Source: Pseudovibrio exalbescens DSM 16456 (GTDB taxonomy: Bacteria > Pseudomonadota > Alphaproteobacteria > Rhizobiales > Stappiaceae). Taken from it: a DNA stretch of 64,000 bases. Each line of letters begins with the position of its first letter. Position 1 is the stretch's first letter. Location of the stretch: NCBI RefSeq assembly GCF_000422785.1, contig NZ_AUGS01000001.1:62001-126000 (forward strand), read 5' to 3'. Under the pieces are notes generated by a model. That model had not been told where the DNA came from and did no database searches. It worked only from the letters and a program-made list of their open reading frames with translations. Positions 8,860 to 16,974 of the stretch are shown here, in pieces. A program made the position numbers and the translations under genes.

Positions 8860-9378
8860 TTAATGAGACTGGCCGTGATGAGTTGGGTGTAATGCGGAGC
8901 GGTATTCCTGTTGCTGCGCCTTGTGGGCATCCCACCCGTGACTGGCAACCGCAATGCCCCATCCCAGCGCGGGCCATATGACCCAAAGCACGTCAGGGCT
9001 CGTGATGATGTTCACAAGCGCCAGCAGGCCCATGACGACAGCGTACTTCGTCAAGTGTCCGGGAAAAGAGCGAATGGTTTCGAGCCGGTCCTTTGATGCC
9101 TCGTAGGCATCCACTGCTTCCATCATATCTGGTGTGAGTTGTGTTGTCGGGTTTTGGGCTGCGACAGCAGGGGGATTTGGTGTGTGTGCAGGCATGGGTA
9201 GGGTCTCCCTTAACTCGGAAAAATCGGTCTCGAGAGCTGACGCGAGGCATTTCAGGGTTTCCGGGCTCGCATTGGCGCCGCGCTCAATGCGCTGCAAGGT
9301 GCGGGTGCTGACGCCTGCCATGGTGGCGAGTTGCTCCTGCGAGAAACCTTTTTCAATACGAAGCTGTTTGACCTTCAT
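8860..9378 (-). CDS. XRE-type HTH regulator with 2TM membrane domain
   Basis: 172 residues from the ATG at 9378, chosen because GAGAGG lies 9 bases upstream. Residues 1-60 form a classic XRE helix-turn-helix: RIEKGFSQEQLATMAGVSTR then LQRIERGANASPETLKCLA. The C-terminal part (about 105-150) has two close hydrophobic helices with a DVLWVIWPALGWG turn, the 2TM domain. The protein is therefore probably a DNA-binding regulator tied to the inner membrane. The gene for a multi-pass membrane protein lies directly downstream and may be its partner or target. The signal is unknown. The next 900 bases upstream are repeat-rich intergenic DNA. Confidence 0.87.
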   Translation of the reverse strand: MKVKQLRIEKGFSQEQLATMAGVSTRTLQRIERGANASPETLKCLASALETDFSELRETLPMPAHTPNPPAVAAQNPTTQLTPDMMEAVDAYEASKDRLETIRSFPGHLTKYAVVMGLLALVNIITSPDVLWVIWPALGWGIAVASHGWDAHKAQQQEYRSALHPTHHGQSH

Positions 9379-9562
9379 TGTGCGTTGCCCTCTCGAACTC
9401 ACCTATCCATGCCGGTTTCTTGCCACAAAGACCACGACACAAGCACGACACTAACCTGTCACTGCGGTGACATACAACGCAAACCTGCGGATTATAAGGT
9501 AGTGCATCTGAGGTGAAGAACCTGACCCTGCCATCGTCACCCCAGTCCCGCGCTGGGGAATG

Positions 9563-9621
9563 CCCTTACCATCCGCCGCAATTTGTAGCTCTGGATGCCG
9601 GATCGATGTCCGGCATGACAG
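9563..9621. repeat. 59-base direct repeat, copy 1
   Basis: Identical over 59 bases to 10159-10217. It contains the dyad GCCGGATCGATGTCCGGC, which can fold into a hairpin, and ends in ATGACAG. The two copies lie about 600 bases apart in the same orientation. Confidence 0.85.
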
Positions 9622-9735
9622 TGGTTGGAGGGGAGCGCTTGTCATGCTGGATACCGGCTCGGGGGCCGGTATGACAATGCTGGGTAGGATAGTCGCAAGG
9701 GTTTCACTCGCTTACAGCCTCGTGCTTCATTGCAG

Positions 9736-10013
9736 GCCGTCATCCCGCGCTTGACGCGGGATCCAGAGCCGCGGGGAAACACTTTGCATCAACCTTGAAC
9801 ACCACAGCACGCCGTAGTGCCTGTTGGATCCCGGATCTGCGCTGCGCTTGTCCGGGATGACCTCCGAGGGGTGTGACCGGGTTGATGGCCGCAAGCGACC
9901 GATGAAACTGCGGTGCAAACCATTGCCGCGCCACGTTACCATCCAACCTCCGAGAGACCAGGTGGCGTGGCCTCAACCTACCACCGTCATCCCGCGCTTG
10001 ACGCGGGATCCAG
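9736..10013 (+). repeat. Long repeat element, arm A (inverted copy at 15643-15921)
   Basis: This 278-base stretch is the reverse complement, at roughly nine of ten positions by eye, of 15643-15921. It has three parts: two CATCCCGCGCTTGACGCGGG dyads at 9741-9760 and 9988-10007, and between them a dyad around CCGGATCTGCGCTGCGC. The two arms flank the fumC-to-ohr block about 6 kb apart. Confidence 0.8.
9822..9899. repeat. 78-base repeat unit, copy 1
   Basis: It matches 10237-10314 with two differences over 78 bases and is part of arm A. A third, inverted copy is in 15758-15835. It begins TGTTGGATCCCGGATC and ends GGCCGCAAGCGAC, with the inner dyad CCCGGATC / TCCGGGA. Confidence 0.85.
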
Positions 10014-10158
10014 TCAACTGGAACCAGGAGTGCAGGCGGCTGTAAGATGCACACCGCTCATTCCTACGGTGGATCTTCCCCCACAGCTGCTGGTGTTAGC
10101 GCGAGAAATCTGACCCTCTTGCGTCACCCCGGCCCTGAGCCGGGGTCCAGTCAGAGTA

Positions 10159-10217
10159 CCCTTACCATCCGCCGCAATTTGTAGCTCTGGATGCCGGATC
10201 GATGTCCGGCATGACAG
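10159..10217. repeat. 59-base direct repeat, copy 2
   Basis: The second identical copy of 9563-9621. It is followed after about 20 bases by the second copy of the 78-base unit. Confidence 0.85.
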
Positions 10218-10236
10218 AGTGGCTTTTTCCTTTTGC

Positions 10237-10314
10237 TGTTGGATCCCGGATCTGCGCTGCGCTTGTCCGGGATGACCTCCGAGGGGTGCGACCAGGTTGA
10301 TGGCCGCAAGCGAC
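10237..10314. repeat. 78-base repeat unit, copy 2, abutting the fumC stop codon
   Basis: It differs from 9822-9899 at two positions. Its last base (10314) is the last base of the fumC stop codon (TAG on the minus strand, 10314-10316). It sits where a fumC terminator would be, and its dyad could serve as one. Confidence 0.85.
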
Positions 10315-11723
10315 TAGCGCGGTTTGACCATCAGCTCGGGCCGGACGATGAGATCGAACTCCTCTTCCGTCACATACTCCAGGCGCAGCGCTTCTTCACG
10401 CAAAGTGGTGTGGTTCTTGTGCGCCGCCTTGGCGATCTCAGTCGCCTTGTCATAGCCGATTTTTGGAGCGAGTGCCGTTACCAACATCAGTGACCGTTCC
10501 ACCAACTCCTCGATGCGGTCCTTGTTGGCCTTGATGCCGACCACACACCTGTCTGTGAAGCTGGCCATAGCATCACTCATCAACTGGATGGACTGCAACA
10601 CGCTTTCCGCAATGACCGGCTTGAACACGTTAAGCTCGAAGTGGCCTGTCGCGCCGGCCACCGATACAGTGGTTTCATTGCCCATGACCTTGGCGCAAAC
10701 CATGGTCAATGCCTCCACCTGTGTAGGGTTCACCTTGCCCGGCATGATCGAAGAGCCCGGCTCGTTTTCCGGCAGGCTCAACTCACCAAGGCCAGACCGT
10801 GGGCCAGACCCGAGGAAACGAATGTCATTGGCGATTTTCATCAGGGAAACCGCAAGCGTATTCAGCGCACCATGCGCAAACACGAGGGCATCATGGGTCG
10901 CCAGCGCCTCGAACTTGTTCTCCGCCGTCACGAAGGGCAGCCCCGTCGTTTCGGCAACTTGAGCTGCAAAAGCCTCTGCAAAGCCGGGGGTTGAATTGAG
11001 GCCCGTGCCCACCGCGGTTCCCCCTTGCGCCAAGCGGTACAGGCCCACCAACGACTGTTCGAGACGTTCGCGCGACAGACGAAGCTGGGCCACATAACCT
11101 GAAAACTCCTGTCCCAATGTCAACGGCGTAGCATCCTGCGTGTGGGTTCGGCCAATTTTGACGATATCCTCAAACGCATCAACCTTGGCCTGAAGCGCCT
11201 CTTCAAGGTGGCGCAGTGAGGGCAAGAGCTTGGTCTTGATCTCAACGGCCGCGGCGATGTGCATGGCCGTGGGGAATGTATCGTTGGACGACTGGCCCAT
11301 GTTGACGTGGTCATTTGGATGGACCGGATCCTTGCTGCCCAACTCGCCGCCCAGGATCTCGATGGCCCGATTGGCGATCACTTCATTGGCGTTCATGTTG
11401 GACTGCGTGCCGGACCCTGTCTGCCAAACGGACAAGGGAAAGTGGTCGTCCCACCGCCCTGCTGCAACCTCTTGAGCAGCCTGCTTGATGGCGCCGGCCA
11501 GTTCAGGGTCAAGGCGCCCCTCTGCTTCATTGACCGTGGCAGCCGCCAGCTTGACAACACCAAGGGCATGCACCAGCGGCACCGGCATTTTCTCCTTGCC
11601 GATGGGAAAGTTGATCAGAGAACGAGCCGTCTGCGCACCCCAATACTTGTCTTCGGGAACTTCAAGCGGGCCGAAACTGTCTGTTTCTTGCCGAGTTGCA
11701 CCCAGGGACGATAGCTTGTTCAT
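10314..11723 (-). CDS. fumC: Class II fumarate hydratase
   Basis: 469 residues, the usual length of class II fumarase. It interconverts fumarate and L-malate in the citric acid cycle as a cytoplasmic homotetramer without an iron-sulfur cluster. The superfamily signature [13 protein letters not shown] is present at about residue 325. The active-site regions [26 protein letters not shown] and [15 protein letters not shown] follow family order. The gene stands alone: repeat DNA follows it directly and an outward gene begins about 170 bases upstream. Being oxygen-stable, FumC fits an aerobic organism that also carries the ohr system nearby. Assignment is secure. Confidence 0.97.
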   Translation of the reverse strand: MNKLSSLGATRQETDSFGPLEVPEDKYWGAQTARSLINFPIGKEKMPVPLVHALGVVKLAAATVNEAEGRLDPELAGAIKQAAQEVAAGRWDDHFPLSVWQTGSGTQSNMNANEVIANRAIEILGGELGSKDPVHPNDHVNMGQSSNDTFPTAMHIAAAVEIKTKLLPSLRHLEEALQAKVDAFEDIVKIGRTHTQDATPLTLGQEFSGYVAQLRLSRERLEQSLVGLYRLAQGGTAVGTGLNSTPGFAEAFAAQVAETTGLPFVTAENKFEALATHDALVFAHGALNTLAVSLMKIANDIRFLGSGPRSGLGELSLPENEPGSSIMPGKVNPTQVEALTMVCAKVMGNETTVSVAGATGHFELNVFKPVIAESVLQSIQLMSDAMASFTDRCVVGIKANKDRIEELVERSLMLVTALAPKIGYDKATEIAKAAHKNHTTLREEALRLEYVTEEEFDLIVRPELMVKPR

Positions 11724-11924
11724 TACGACCTCCTTTCACACCCGCGCTTCCCCTTGTCTAACGGGCAAGCGGTTGATGACCTATCCAGTCAGGTAGGCAT
11801 GGACGCACGTGCAATCAATGTACATCTGCCTGCCATTGCTGTTCAGGGAAGACATGCCGGGCCTTGCGTCACCGTCAACGCCTTGTATGCTCGGATGATC
11901 CTTTCCCAAGACCGGACCACATTC

Positions 11925-13046
11925 ATGGGCCTGCCACCAGTTTCCGCCATCGGTATCGAGAACTACCGCTCTGTTCGCAGCCTGTTCATGCGGGTTGGTG
12001 CGCTCAATGTTTTTATCGGTAAGAACGGCACGGGAAAGACCAATCTTTACAAGTCTCTGGAGTTGCTCCAGCAAGCAGCGCTGGGCCGAATTACCCGCGC
12101 CGTTTCCGAAGATGGCGGCGTGGAGAGCGTGATGTGGGCCGGGGGCCGCAAGGTTCATGACAAGGCCCAGATCCGACTGCGTGCCGATCTGGGAGATCTG
12201 TCCTACAAGATTACGCTGGGGCTGCCGAACCCTATTTCCGATCCCGCCCTGCCATTGGAGACCATGGTAAAGGAAGAGGAACTGAACCTTTTGACCGGAC
12301 GCCGACCGGTATGCCTCATGCAACGCAAGGGGCCCAGCGTGTTTTTGCGCACCGCTGATGGAGAGCGGGTCACCTACGACAATGAATTGCTCAGTTCCGA
12401 AACCGCATTGGCGCACATTCGCGACGGTGCCCGGTTCCCCGAGCTGGATGTTGTCCGTCACACGCTCTCGGAGTGGCGGTTCTACCACAGCTTTCGCACG
12501 GACAAGGACAGCCCGCTCCGCCGCCCCAGCGCCAATGTAACAACGCCGACCCTGTCCTCCGATGGCTGTGACCTTGCCGCCGTGTTCGCCACTCTCAAGG
12601 AGATCCGACAGGATGTGCACCCCCTGCATGAGGCAGTAGCTGACGCCTTTCCGGGAAGTCGGTTGCAGATTGAAGCCAATGGCCAAGACTGCCGCTTTTC
12701 TCTTGAGACGCCAGAGATCCATCGGCCATTTCCGGCACGAGAGTTATCGGATGGCACACTTCAGTATCTGGCGCTTTTGGGCGGGTTGTTGTCCTATCGC
12801 CTGCCGGCGTTCGTGGCCTTGAACGAGCCGGAAACGAGCCTCCACCCGGACCTTTTGGAGCCGCTGGCTAAGGTCATCGCACAGGCTGCAAACCGGTCAC
12901 AAATCTGGATCGTCACTCACTCAGAAGCATTGGCCGAACATCTGATTGACCATGCAGGCGCCTATCCTCGCCGCATTTACAAGGACGAGGGCCAGACACA
13001 GATTGATGGCTTGAAGGTCACCGGAGAATTTATCGGCGAAACCTGA
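11925..13046 (+). CDS. AAA-type predicted ATPase (AAA_21, COG4637-like)
   Basis: 373 residues from the ATG at 11925; ATGs at 11895 and further upstream are in frame, and none has a strong ribosome site, so the start is uncertain. Walker A is GKNGTGKT (residues 32-39) after GIENYRSVRSL. A signature-like ELSDGTLQYLALLGG and the Walker B stretch ALNEPETSLHPDLL follow, then WIVTHSEALAE. This is the RecF/OLD-like, ABC-type ATPase group without transport domains. Members are often of unknown function; some occur in phage defence, but here there is no nuclease partner. The adenylate-cyclase-like gene begins 95 bases downstream. Confidence 0.85.
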   Translation: MGLPPVSAIGIENYRSVRSLFMRVGALNVFIGKNGTGKTNLYKSLELLQQAALGRITRAVSEDGGVESVMWAGGRKVHDKAQIRLRADLGDLSYKITLGLPNPISDPALPLETMVKEEELNLLTGRRPVCLMQRKGPSVFLRTADGERVTYDNELLSSETALAHIRDGARFPELDVVRHTLSEWRFYHSFRTDKDSPLRRPSANVTTPTLSSDGCDLAAVFATLKEIRQDVHPLHEAVADAFPGSRLQIEANGQDCRFSLETPEIHRPFPARELSDGTLQYLALLGGLLSYRLPAFVALNEPETSLHPDLLEPLAKVIAQAANRSQIWIVTHSEALAEHLIDHAGAYPRRIYKDEGQTQIDGLKVTGEFIGET

Positions 13047-13141
13047 GGTGGAATTTGACCGGCCCCAGATTGTTTCCTCAAGGGGAACACCTAGATAAAC
13101 GGAAGTGTTCCACTCACCTGCTTTTGTCCGAAAGTACACGA

Positions 13142-14425
13142 ATGACCGAGCTGAAACGGGATATCCGCGCCTCTTACACCTATCCGGCTGGAGTGCATCT
13201 GCAGCGCCGGCTGTGGATCGAGCCAGCTCAGCCTGCCGAACTGTCTGAAGCTGGCGTGAAAACATGGCTGCTGCAGGGAGCACATTACGAGCAGGACCTG
13301 CTTGATCTGTTCGCGGCCTTCATGGGGCGACTGGTAACCGCGGGCCATCCTGTGCACCGTGCCACCTTGCATATTGGCACCTTGCACCCACAACTGTTCG
13401 CCTACGGATGGATGTGGAACGGGCTTGAGGGGTACTGCGACGAGTTCAAGGTGGAAGAAGCCGCGCTGACAACGGATTCCTATCGCAAGAACCCGATCTA
13501 CCGTGTGATCGAACACGGCGAGGAAATTCGCCAGTTTCTGCCCAGCGTCCCCGAAGAGTGCCTCAGCCCGCTTTTGAAGGAGTTGCGTACTGAGGGGTAT
13601 ACCGAATACGCGGCCCTTCCCATGCAGACCGGCGGCAACCTCCACCATACGGTAACGTTGGCAACCTGCCATGCCGATGGGTTCTCTGAACACCAATATG
13701 CCACACTGCGCGACCTTCTGGATGTATTCGCATTACACGTGGGCCGTCATGCCATCAAGCGCATCGCCCAGAACGTGATGGCAACGTATCTTGGCGAAGC
13801 AGCCGGTGAAAAAGTGCTGGCAGGCAACATCAAACGGGGGTCAGGTGAGCCTATCGAGGCAATTGTCTGGGCCTCGGACATGCGCGGCTCAACCGACCTT
13901 TCCGACAAGCTGGCGAACGACGAAATGCTGGCCGTGTTGAACCGATATTTTGAATGCCTCGCCGGAGCGGTGATCGACCATGGCGGAGAGGTTCTGAAAT
14001 ACATCGGCGATGGCCTGCTGGCGGTCTTTCCTTTCAACTCGGACACCACAGAGCATGAAGCAGCCCAAGCTGCCGTGGCTGCCGCTACGGACGCGCTGGC
14101 GCGGCTCGACAAGCTGAACTCGGACCCCGCCGAACTCTCTGGCATTTCGGGTTGGCGTCCCTTGCGGACGGGCATCGCCTTGCATCGTGGTGAAGTGTTT
14201 TTCGGAAATGTTGGCGCCCCGCAACGACTGGATTTTACCGTGACAGGGCAAGCCGTCAATGTCGCTTCGCGCGTGGAAGGCCTGACCAAAACCTTGGGCC
14301 ACCCGCTGTTGATCACGGAGCCAGTCGCCCGGTCCTTGCCACACATGTTGACGCCGTTGGGCACGCAGGAAGTGAAGGGTGTCAGAGCACCGCTGGCGCT
14401 CTACACAACACCCAGCCAAGCCTGA
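13142..14425 (+). CDS. Class III adenylate/guanylate cyclase with unknown N-terminal domain
   Basis: 427 residues from the ATG at 13142, with CGAAAG 7-8 bases upstream. Residues 1-215 form a soluble domain I do not recognise, rich in aromatic residues (LFAYGWMWNGLEGYCDEF), possibly a sensory domain. Residues 236-400 form the catalytic domain, with metal-binding D246 in WASDMRGST and D290 in KYIGDGLLAVF, then RTGIALHRGEVFFGNVG and VTGQAVNVASRVEGL. The product is probably cAMP, but the substrate-choice residues were not resolved. No membrane segment is present, so it is cytoplasmic. It follows the AAA ATPase by 95 bases; a functional link is only a guess. Confidence 0.88.
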   Translation: MTELKRDIRASYTYPAGVHLQRRLWIEPAQPAELSEAGVKTWLLQGAHYEQDLLDLFAAFMGRLVTAGHPVHRATLHIGTLHPQLFAYGWMWNGLEGYCDEFKVEEAALTTDSYRKNPIYRVIEHGEEIRQFLPSVPEECLSPLLKELRTEGYTEYAALPMQTGGNLHHTVTLATCHADGFSEHQYATLRDLLDVFALHVGRHAIKRIAQNVMATYLGEAAGEKVLAGNIKRGSGEPIEAIVWASDMRGSTDLSDKLANDEMLAVLNRYFECLAGAVIDHGGEVLKYIGDGLLAVFPFNSDTTEHEAAQAAVAAATDALARLDKLNSDPAELSGISGWRPLRTGIALHRGEVFFGNVGAPQRLDFTVTGQAVNVASRVEGLTKTLGHPLLITEPVARSLPHMLTPLGTQEVKGVRAPLALYTTPSQA

Positions 14426-14441
14426 AATGGTTGCAAGGCGT

Positions 14442-14933
14442 CTAGGAAACTGGTTTTTGGAGCATCTTCTGAACTGCAGCGAGATCTTTGGCCAGTCTCT
14501 CCAAGTCGGCAACGCTCATGTCCAGGTGGTCTACCGCGCAACGTTGCACCTCGCATATCCCTTGAGCCAGTGACCGTCCCTTGTCGGTCAAGCTGACGAT
14601 GACTTGGCGCTCATCATCAACCGAGCGCTTGCGCCGCACCATGCCCATCTCCTCAAGACGCTTCAATAGCGGCGTCAGTGTGTTGGATTCTAGAAACAGT
14701 ATCTCACCAAGTTCACTGACCCGTTGATCATCTTTTTCCAGCAGAGCCAAAACGGTGATGTATTGAGGGTAGGTCAAGCCCAGCTCTTTCATGAGCGGCT
14801 TGTAAAACCGGTTGAAGGCATGGTTGGCCTTGTAAATCGCAAAGCACAGGTGACTGTCCAGGCGAATGCCCTGAAATGGCCCAGCTTTTTCGTCCTCGGA
14901 GGAAGCGGTGTTTGGCGTTTGGTCTTTTGGCAT
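14442..14933 (-). CDS. ohrR: MarR-family organic peroxide sensor OhrR
   Basis: 163 residues. The winged-helix core contains LGLTYPQYITVLALLEKDD and LTPLLKRLEEMGMVRRKRS. The redox-sensing cysteine is C30 in DSHLCFAIY, the OhrR hallmark. Further cysteines C127 and C132 suit the two-cysteine type, in which oxidation forms an intersubunit disulfide that releases DNA. The gene is divergent from ohr, with 164 bases between them holding palindromic sites. The reduced protein should repress ohr and itself, and organic hydroperoxides relieve this. Context and motifs agree, so the call is strong. Confidence 0.93.
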   Translation of the reverse strand: MPKDQTPNTASSEDEKAGPFQGIRLDSHLCFAIYKANHAFNRFYKPLMKELGLTYPQYITVLALLEKDDQRVSELGEILFLESNTLTPLLKRLEEMGMVRRKRSVDDERQVIVSLTDKGRSLAQGICEVQRCAVDHLDMSVADLERLAKDLAAVQKMLQKPVS

Positions 14934-14986
14934 CCGGTTGTCTGTCCTCTGCGAATTCGTTCTGGCAGCCTGCCCTGCATATTTCC

Positions 14987-14998
14987 ATCGTGCGCGAT
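14987..14998. promoter_or_regulatory. Candidate OhrR operator 1
   Basis: ATCGTGCGCGAT, a near-perfect 12-base dyad in the ohrR/ohr intergenic region, close to the ohrR side. Confidence 0.55.
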
Positions 14999-15013
14999 TA
15001 TTTCAAGCCTACC

Positions 15014-15071
15014 TTGACAAAGCAAGGTGCACCGACCAATCTACATCGTGCACGATTTTTTCACGCACGAT
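15014..15071 (+). promoter_or_regulatory. ohr promoter region with candidate OhrR operators
   Basis: A consensus -35 hexamer TTGACA is at 15014-15019. The perfect palindrome ATCGTGCACGAT at 15045-15056 lies where the -10 end and start site should be. A further copy, TTCACGCACGAT at 15060-15071, matches the dyad at 10 of 12 bases. I see no strong -10 hexamer. The layout suits repression by OhrR bound over the start site. Confidence 0.6.
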
Positions 15072-15097
15072 ATTAAAAATGCAGAAAGGAAGCAGTC

Positions 15098-15526
15098 ATG
15101 TCCGTCAAAGTCCTCTACGAAACCAGTGCCATTGCAACCGGCGGACGCGATGGTACCGCCAAAACCCTCGATGGTGCGCTGGAGGTCAACCTCTCAACAC
15201 CGAAAGAACTGGGGGGCGCCGGTGGTTCCGGAAACAATCCGGAGCAGTTGTTTGCAGCTGGATACGCAGCCTGTTTCATCGGCGCCATGAAGGCCGTTGC
15301 CGCCCAACGCTCTGATCTGAAACTACCAGCGGATGTCACTGTGGAATCCACTGTGGGCATCGGTCCGCGGTCCGAGGGAGGTTTTGGTTTGGAAGTGGCT
15401 CTCAAGGTAACCGTACCGGGCCTCGACAAGGCAGTAGCTGAAGAGCTTGTCGCGGCTGCCCACGACGTATGTCCATATTCCAATGCCACGCGTAACAACA
15501 TTGATGTTCAGTTGACGGTGGCTTAG
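15098..15526 (+). CDS. ohr: Organic hydroperoxide resistance protein Ohr
   Basis: 142 residues, the normal Ohr length. It is a thiol peroxidase of the OsmC/Ohr fold that reduces organic and lipid hydroperoxides in the cytoplasm, usually with lipoylated proteins as reductant. The catalytic cysteines are C59 in [10 protein letters not shown] and C125 in [12 protein letters not shown], both in the expected motifs. AAAGGAAG gives a good ribosome site before the ATG. It is divergent from ohrR and preceded by three copies of an operator-like dyad, so peroxide induction is very likely. Repeat cluster B begins directly downstream. Confidence 0.96.
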   Translation: MSVKVLYETSAIATGGRDGTAKTLDGALEVNLSTPKELGGAGGSGNNPEQLFAAGYAACFIGAMKAVAAQRSDLKLPADVTVESTVGIGPRSEGGFGLEVALKVTVPGLDKAVAEELVAAAHDVCPYSNATRNNIDVQLTVA

Positions 15527-15587
15527 GACACTAGGCACGCATTGCCTGACGCCGGCTTCTTGCCGACCTCAGGCAGTACGGCTTGCT

Positions 15588-15672
15588 GGCACTACGGCGT
15601 GCCGTTGTTTTCAGGGTTGATGCAAAGTGGTTTCCTGCGGCTCTGGATCCCGCGTCAAGCGCGGGATGACGG
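15588..15672. repeat. 85-base direct repeat in cluster B, copy 1
   Basis: It is similar over its length to 15836-15920. It starts GGCACTACGGCGTGC and ends with the dyad CCCGCGTCAAGCGCGGG followed by ATGACGG. A handful of positions differ between copies. Confidence 0.75.
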
Positions 15673-15921
15673 TGGTAGGTTGAGGCTATGCCATCTGGTC
15701 TCTCAGAGATTGGATGGTTACGTGGCGCGGCAGCACATTGGCACAATAGTTTCACCGGCCGCTTGCGGCCATCAACCCGGTCACACCCCTCGGATGTCAT
15801 CCCGGACAAGCGCAGCGCAGATCCGGGATCCAACAGGCACTACGGCGTGCTGTGGTTTTCAAGGTTGATGCAAAGTGTTTCCCTGCGGCTCTGGATCCCG
15901 CGTCAAGCGCGGGATGACGGC
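15643..15921 (-). repeat. Long repeat element, arm B (inverted copy of 9736-10013)
   Basis: 279 bases that read, on the minus strand, like arm A at about nine of ten positions by eye, with one net base of length difference. Divergence is greatest in the middle (about 15725-15755). The outer dyads CCCGCGTCAAGCGCGGG are conserved. Confidence 0.8.
15836..15920. repeat. 85-base direct repeat in cluster B, copy 2
   Basis: The partner of 15588-15672. It forms the end of arm B next to the hemF stop codon. Confidence 0.75.
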
Positions 15922-15975
15922 AGAAGGGAGGCCCTGCTGTCTGGTATCACGCGGGTCATGTGTATTGGCATGAAG

Positions 15976-16887
15976 TCAAGGCCACTTCACCACCGGTGGC
16001 ATGGAGGACAAGATCGAGGCGACGTTGCCCCCGGTTTTCAAGCCGAAGATGGTCCCGCGGTCATAAAGCAGATTGTATTCCACATACCTGCCACGACGAA
16101 CGAGTTGCTCCTCGCGCTGCGCCTCGGTCCATGGCTTGAGGTAGTTCTCACGCACAAGCTTCGGGTAGATCTCAAGGAATCCGCGGCCGACGGACTTGGT
16201 AAAGGCGAAGTCGTCCTCCCAAACGCCGGTGTTGTGATAGTCGTAGAAAATGCCTCCCACGCCCCGAGCCTCGTTTCGGTGCTTTAGGTAAAAGTAATCG
16301 TCACACCATTTCTTGTAGTGCTCGTAGTCAGCGCCCTCATGTTCGGCGCAGGCCGCCTTCATGGCAGCATGAAACGCGATGGTGTCCGGATCATCCTGAG
16401 TGCGACGTGCATTGAGAACGGGGGTGAGATCAGCGCCGCCGCCAAACCATTGCCGTGTGGTGACTACCATTCTCGTATTCATATGCACGGCAGGCACATG
16501 CGGATTGTGCATGTGGGCGATCAAGGAAATCCCGGAGGCCCAGAAACGCGGATCTTCATTGGCGCCGGGGATCTGGCCCCGGAACTCCGGCGAAAACTCA
16601 CCGTGTACGGCAGATACGTGAACGCCGACCTTCTCGAAAACACGTCCCTTCATCATGGACATGATCCCGCCGCCTCCCTTGGCGCCTGTATGGTCGGTTC
16701 GCTCCCACGGTGTTTGCTCGAACCGGCCTGCCGGTTGATCGCTCAACGGTCCGTCATGATCGGCAATCTCGTCTTCGAGCTGCTCGAATGCGGCACAGAT
16801 CTGATCCCGCAACTCACTGAACCAGCGTGTGGCTGTTTCTTTCTTGTCCTCAATGTTGGAGGGGATCGGTCCGCCGCGCTCGCTCAT
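15976..16887 (-). CDS. hemF: Oxygen-dependent coproporphyrinogen III oxidase
   Basis: 303 residues. It decarboxylates coproporphyrinogen III to protoporphyrinogen IX using O2, the aerobic branch of haem synthesis, in the cytoplasm as a homodimer. The family motifs are easy to see: [51 protein letters not shown] and [14 protein letters not shown]. The next enzyme of the pathway, a protoporphyrinogen oxidase of the HemG type, is encoded at 55.7-56.3 kb. The gene is convergent with ohr across repeat cluster B, and the minus-strand trmL begins 87 bases below its own start codon side. Assignment is secure. Confidence 0.97.
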   Translation of the reverse strand: MSERGGPIPSNIEDKKETATRWFSELRDQICAAFEQLEDEIADHDGPLSDQPAGRFEQTPWERTDHTGAKGGGGIMSMMKGRVFEKVGVHVSAVHGEFSPEFRGQIPGANEDPRFWASGISLIAHMHNPHVPAVHMNTRMVVTTRQWFGGGADLTPVLNARRTQDDPDTIAFHAAMKAACAEHEGADYEHYKKWCDDYFYLKHRNEARGVGGIFYDYHNTGVWEDDFAFTKSVGRGFLEIYPKLVRENYLKPWTEAQREEQLVRRGRYVEYNLLYDRGTIFGLKTGGNVASILSSMPPVVKWP

Positions 16888-16974
16888 GCCATGCTCCGAA
16901 AACGTCGTTATATTTAGAATTGTTCTGAACTAAGTGAAATTACCAGCAGGTTCAAGCGGTTCTTTTGCCACGCC

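Larger units (their letters stand above)
9379..10313. other. Gene-free, repeat-rich intergenic region A
   Basis: About 930 bases with no supported gene. From about 9530 on it is a mosaic of palindromic units ending near GGATGAC or GGCATGAC, including hairpins at 9639-9677 and 10127-10145 and the repeats listed separately. Open frames across it are made by the repeats and carry no recognisable protein features. The first 150 bases should contain the promoter of the XRE regulator. Confidence 0.75.
15527..15975. other. Gene-free, repeat-rich intergenic region B
   Basis: About 450 bases between the convergent ohr and hemF genes. It consists almost wholly of the palindromic repeat elements also found in region A, here in the opposite orientation. 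Open frames across it come from the repeats and are not supported as genes. The hairpins may serve as terminators for both flanking genes. Confidence 0.75.

Noticed and set aside
9541-10320. Possible CRISPR array
   Set aside because: The repeats are few, of different lengths, palindromic, and not separated by uniform unique spacers; no cas genes are present.
11925-13046. OLD/RecF-type phage defence ATPase
   Set aside because: No TOPRIM nuclease domain or partner nuclease is encoded next to it; the neighbours are fumC and a cyclase.
15688-16287. Plus-strand frames crossing repeat cluster B into hemF
   Set aside because: The first part is made of palindromic repeat DNA and the rest is antisense to hemF.
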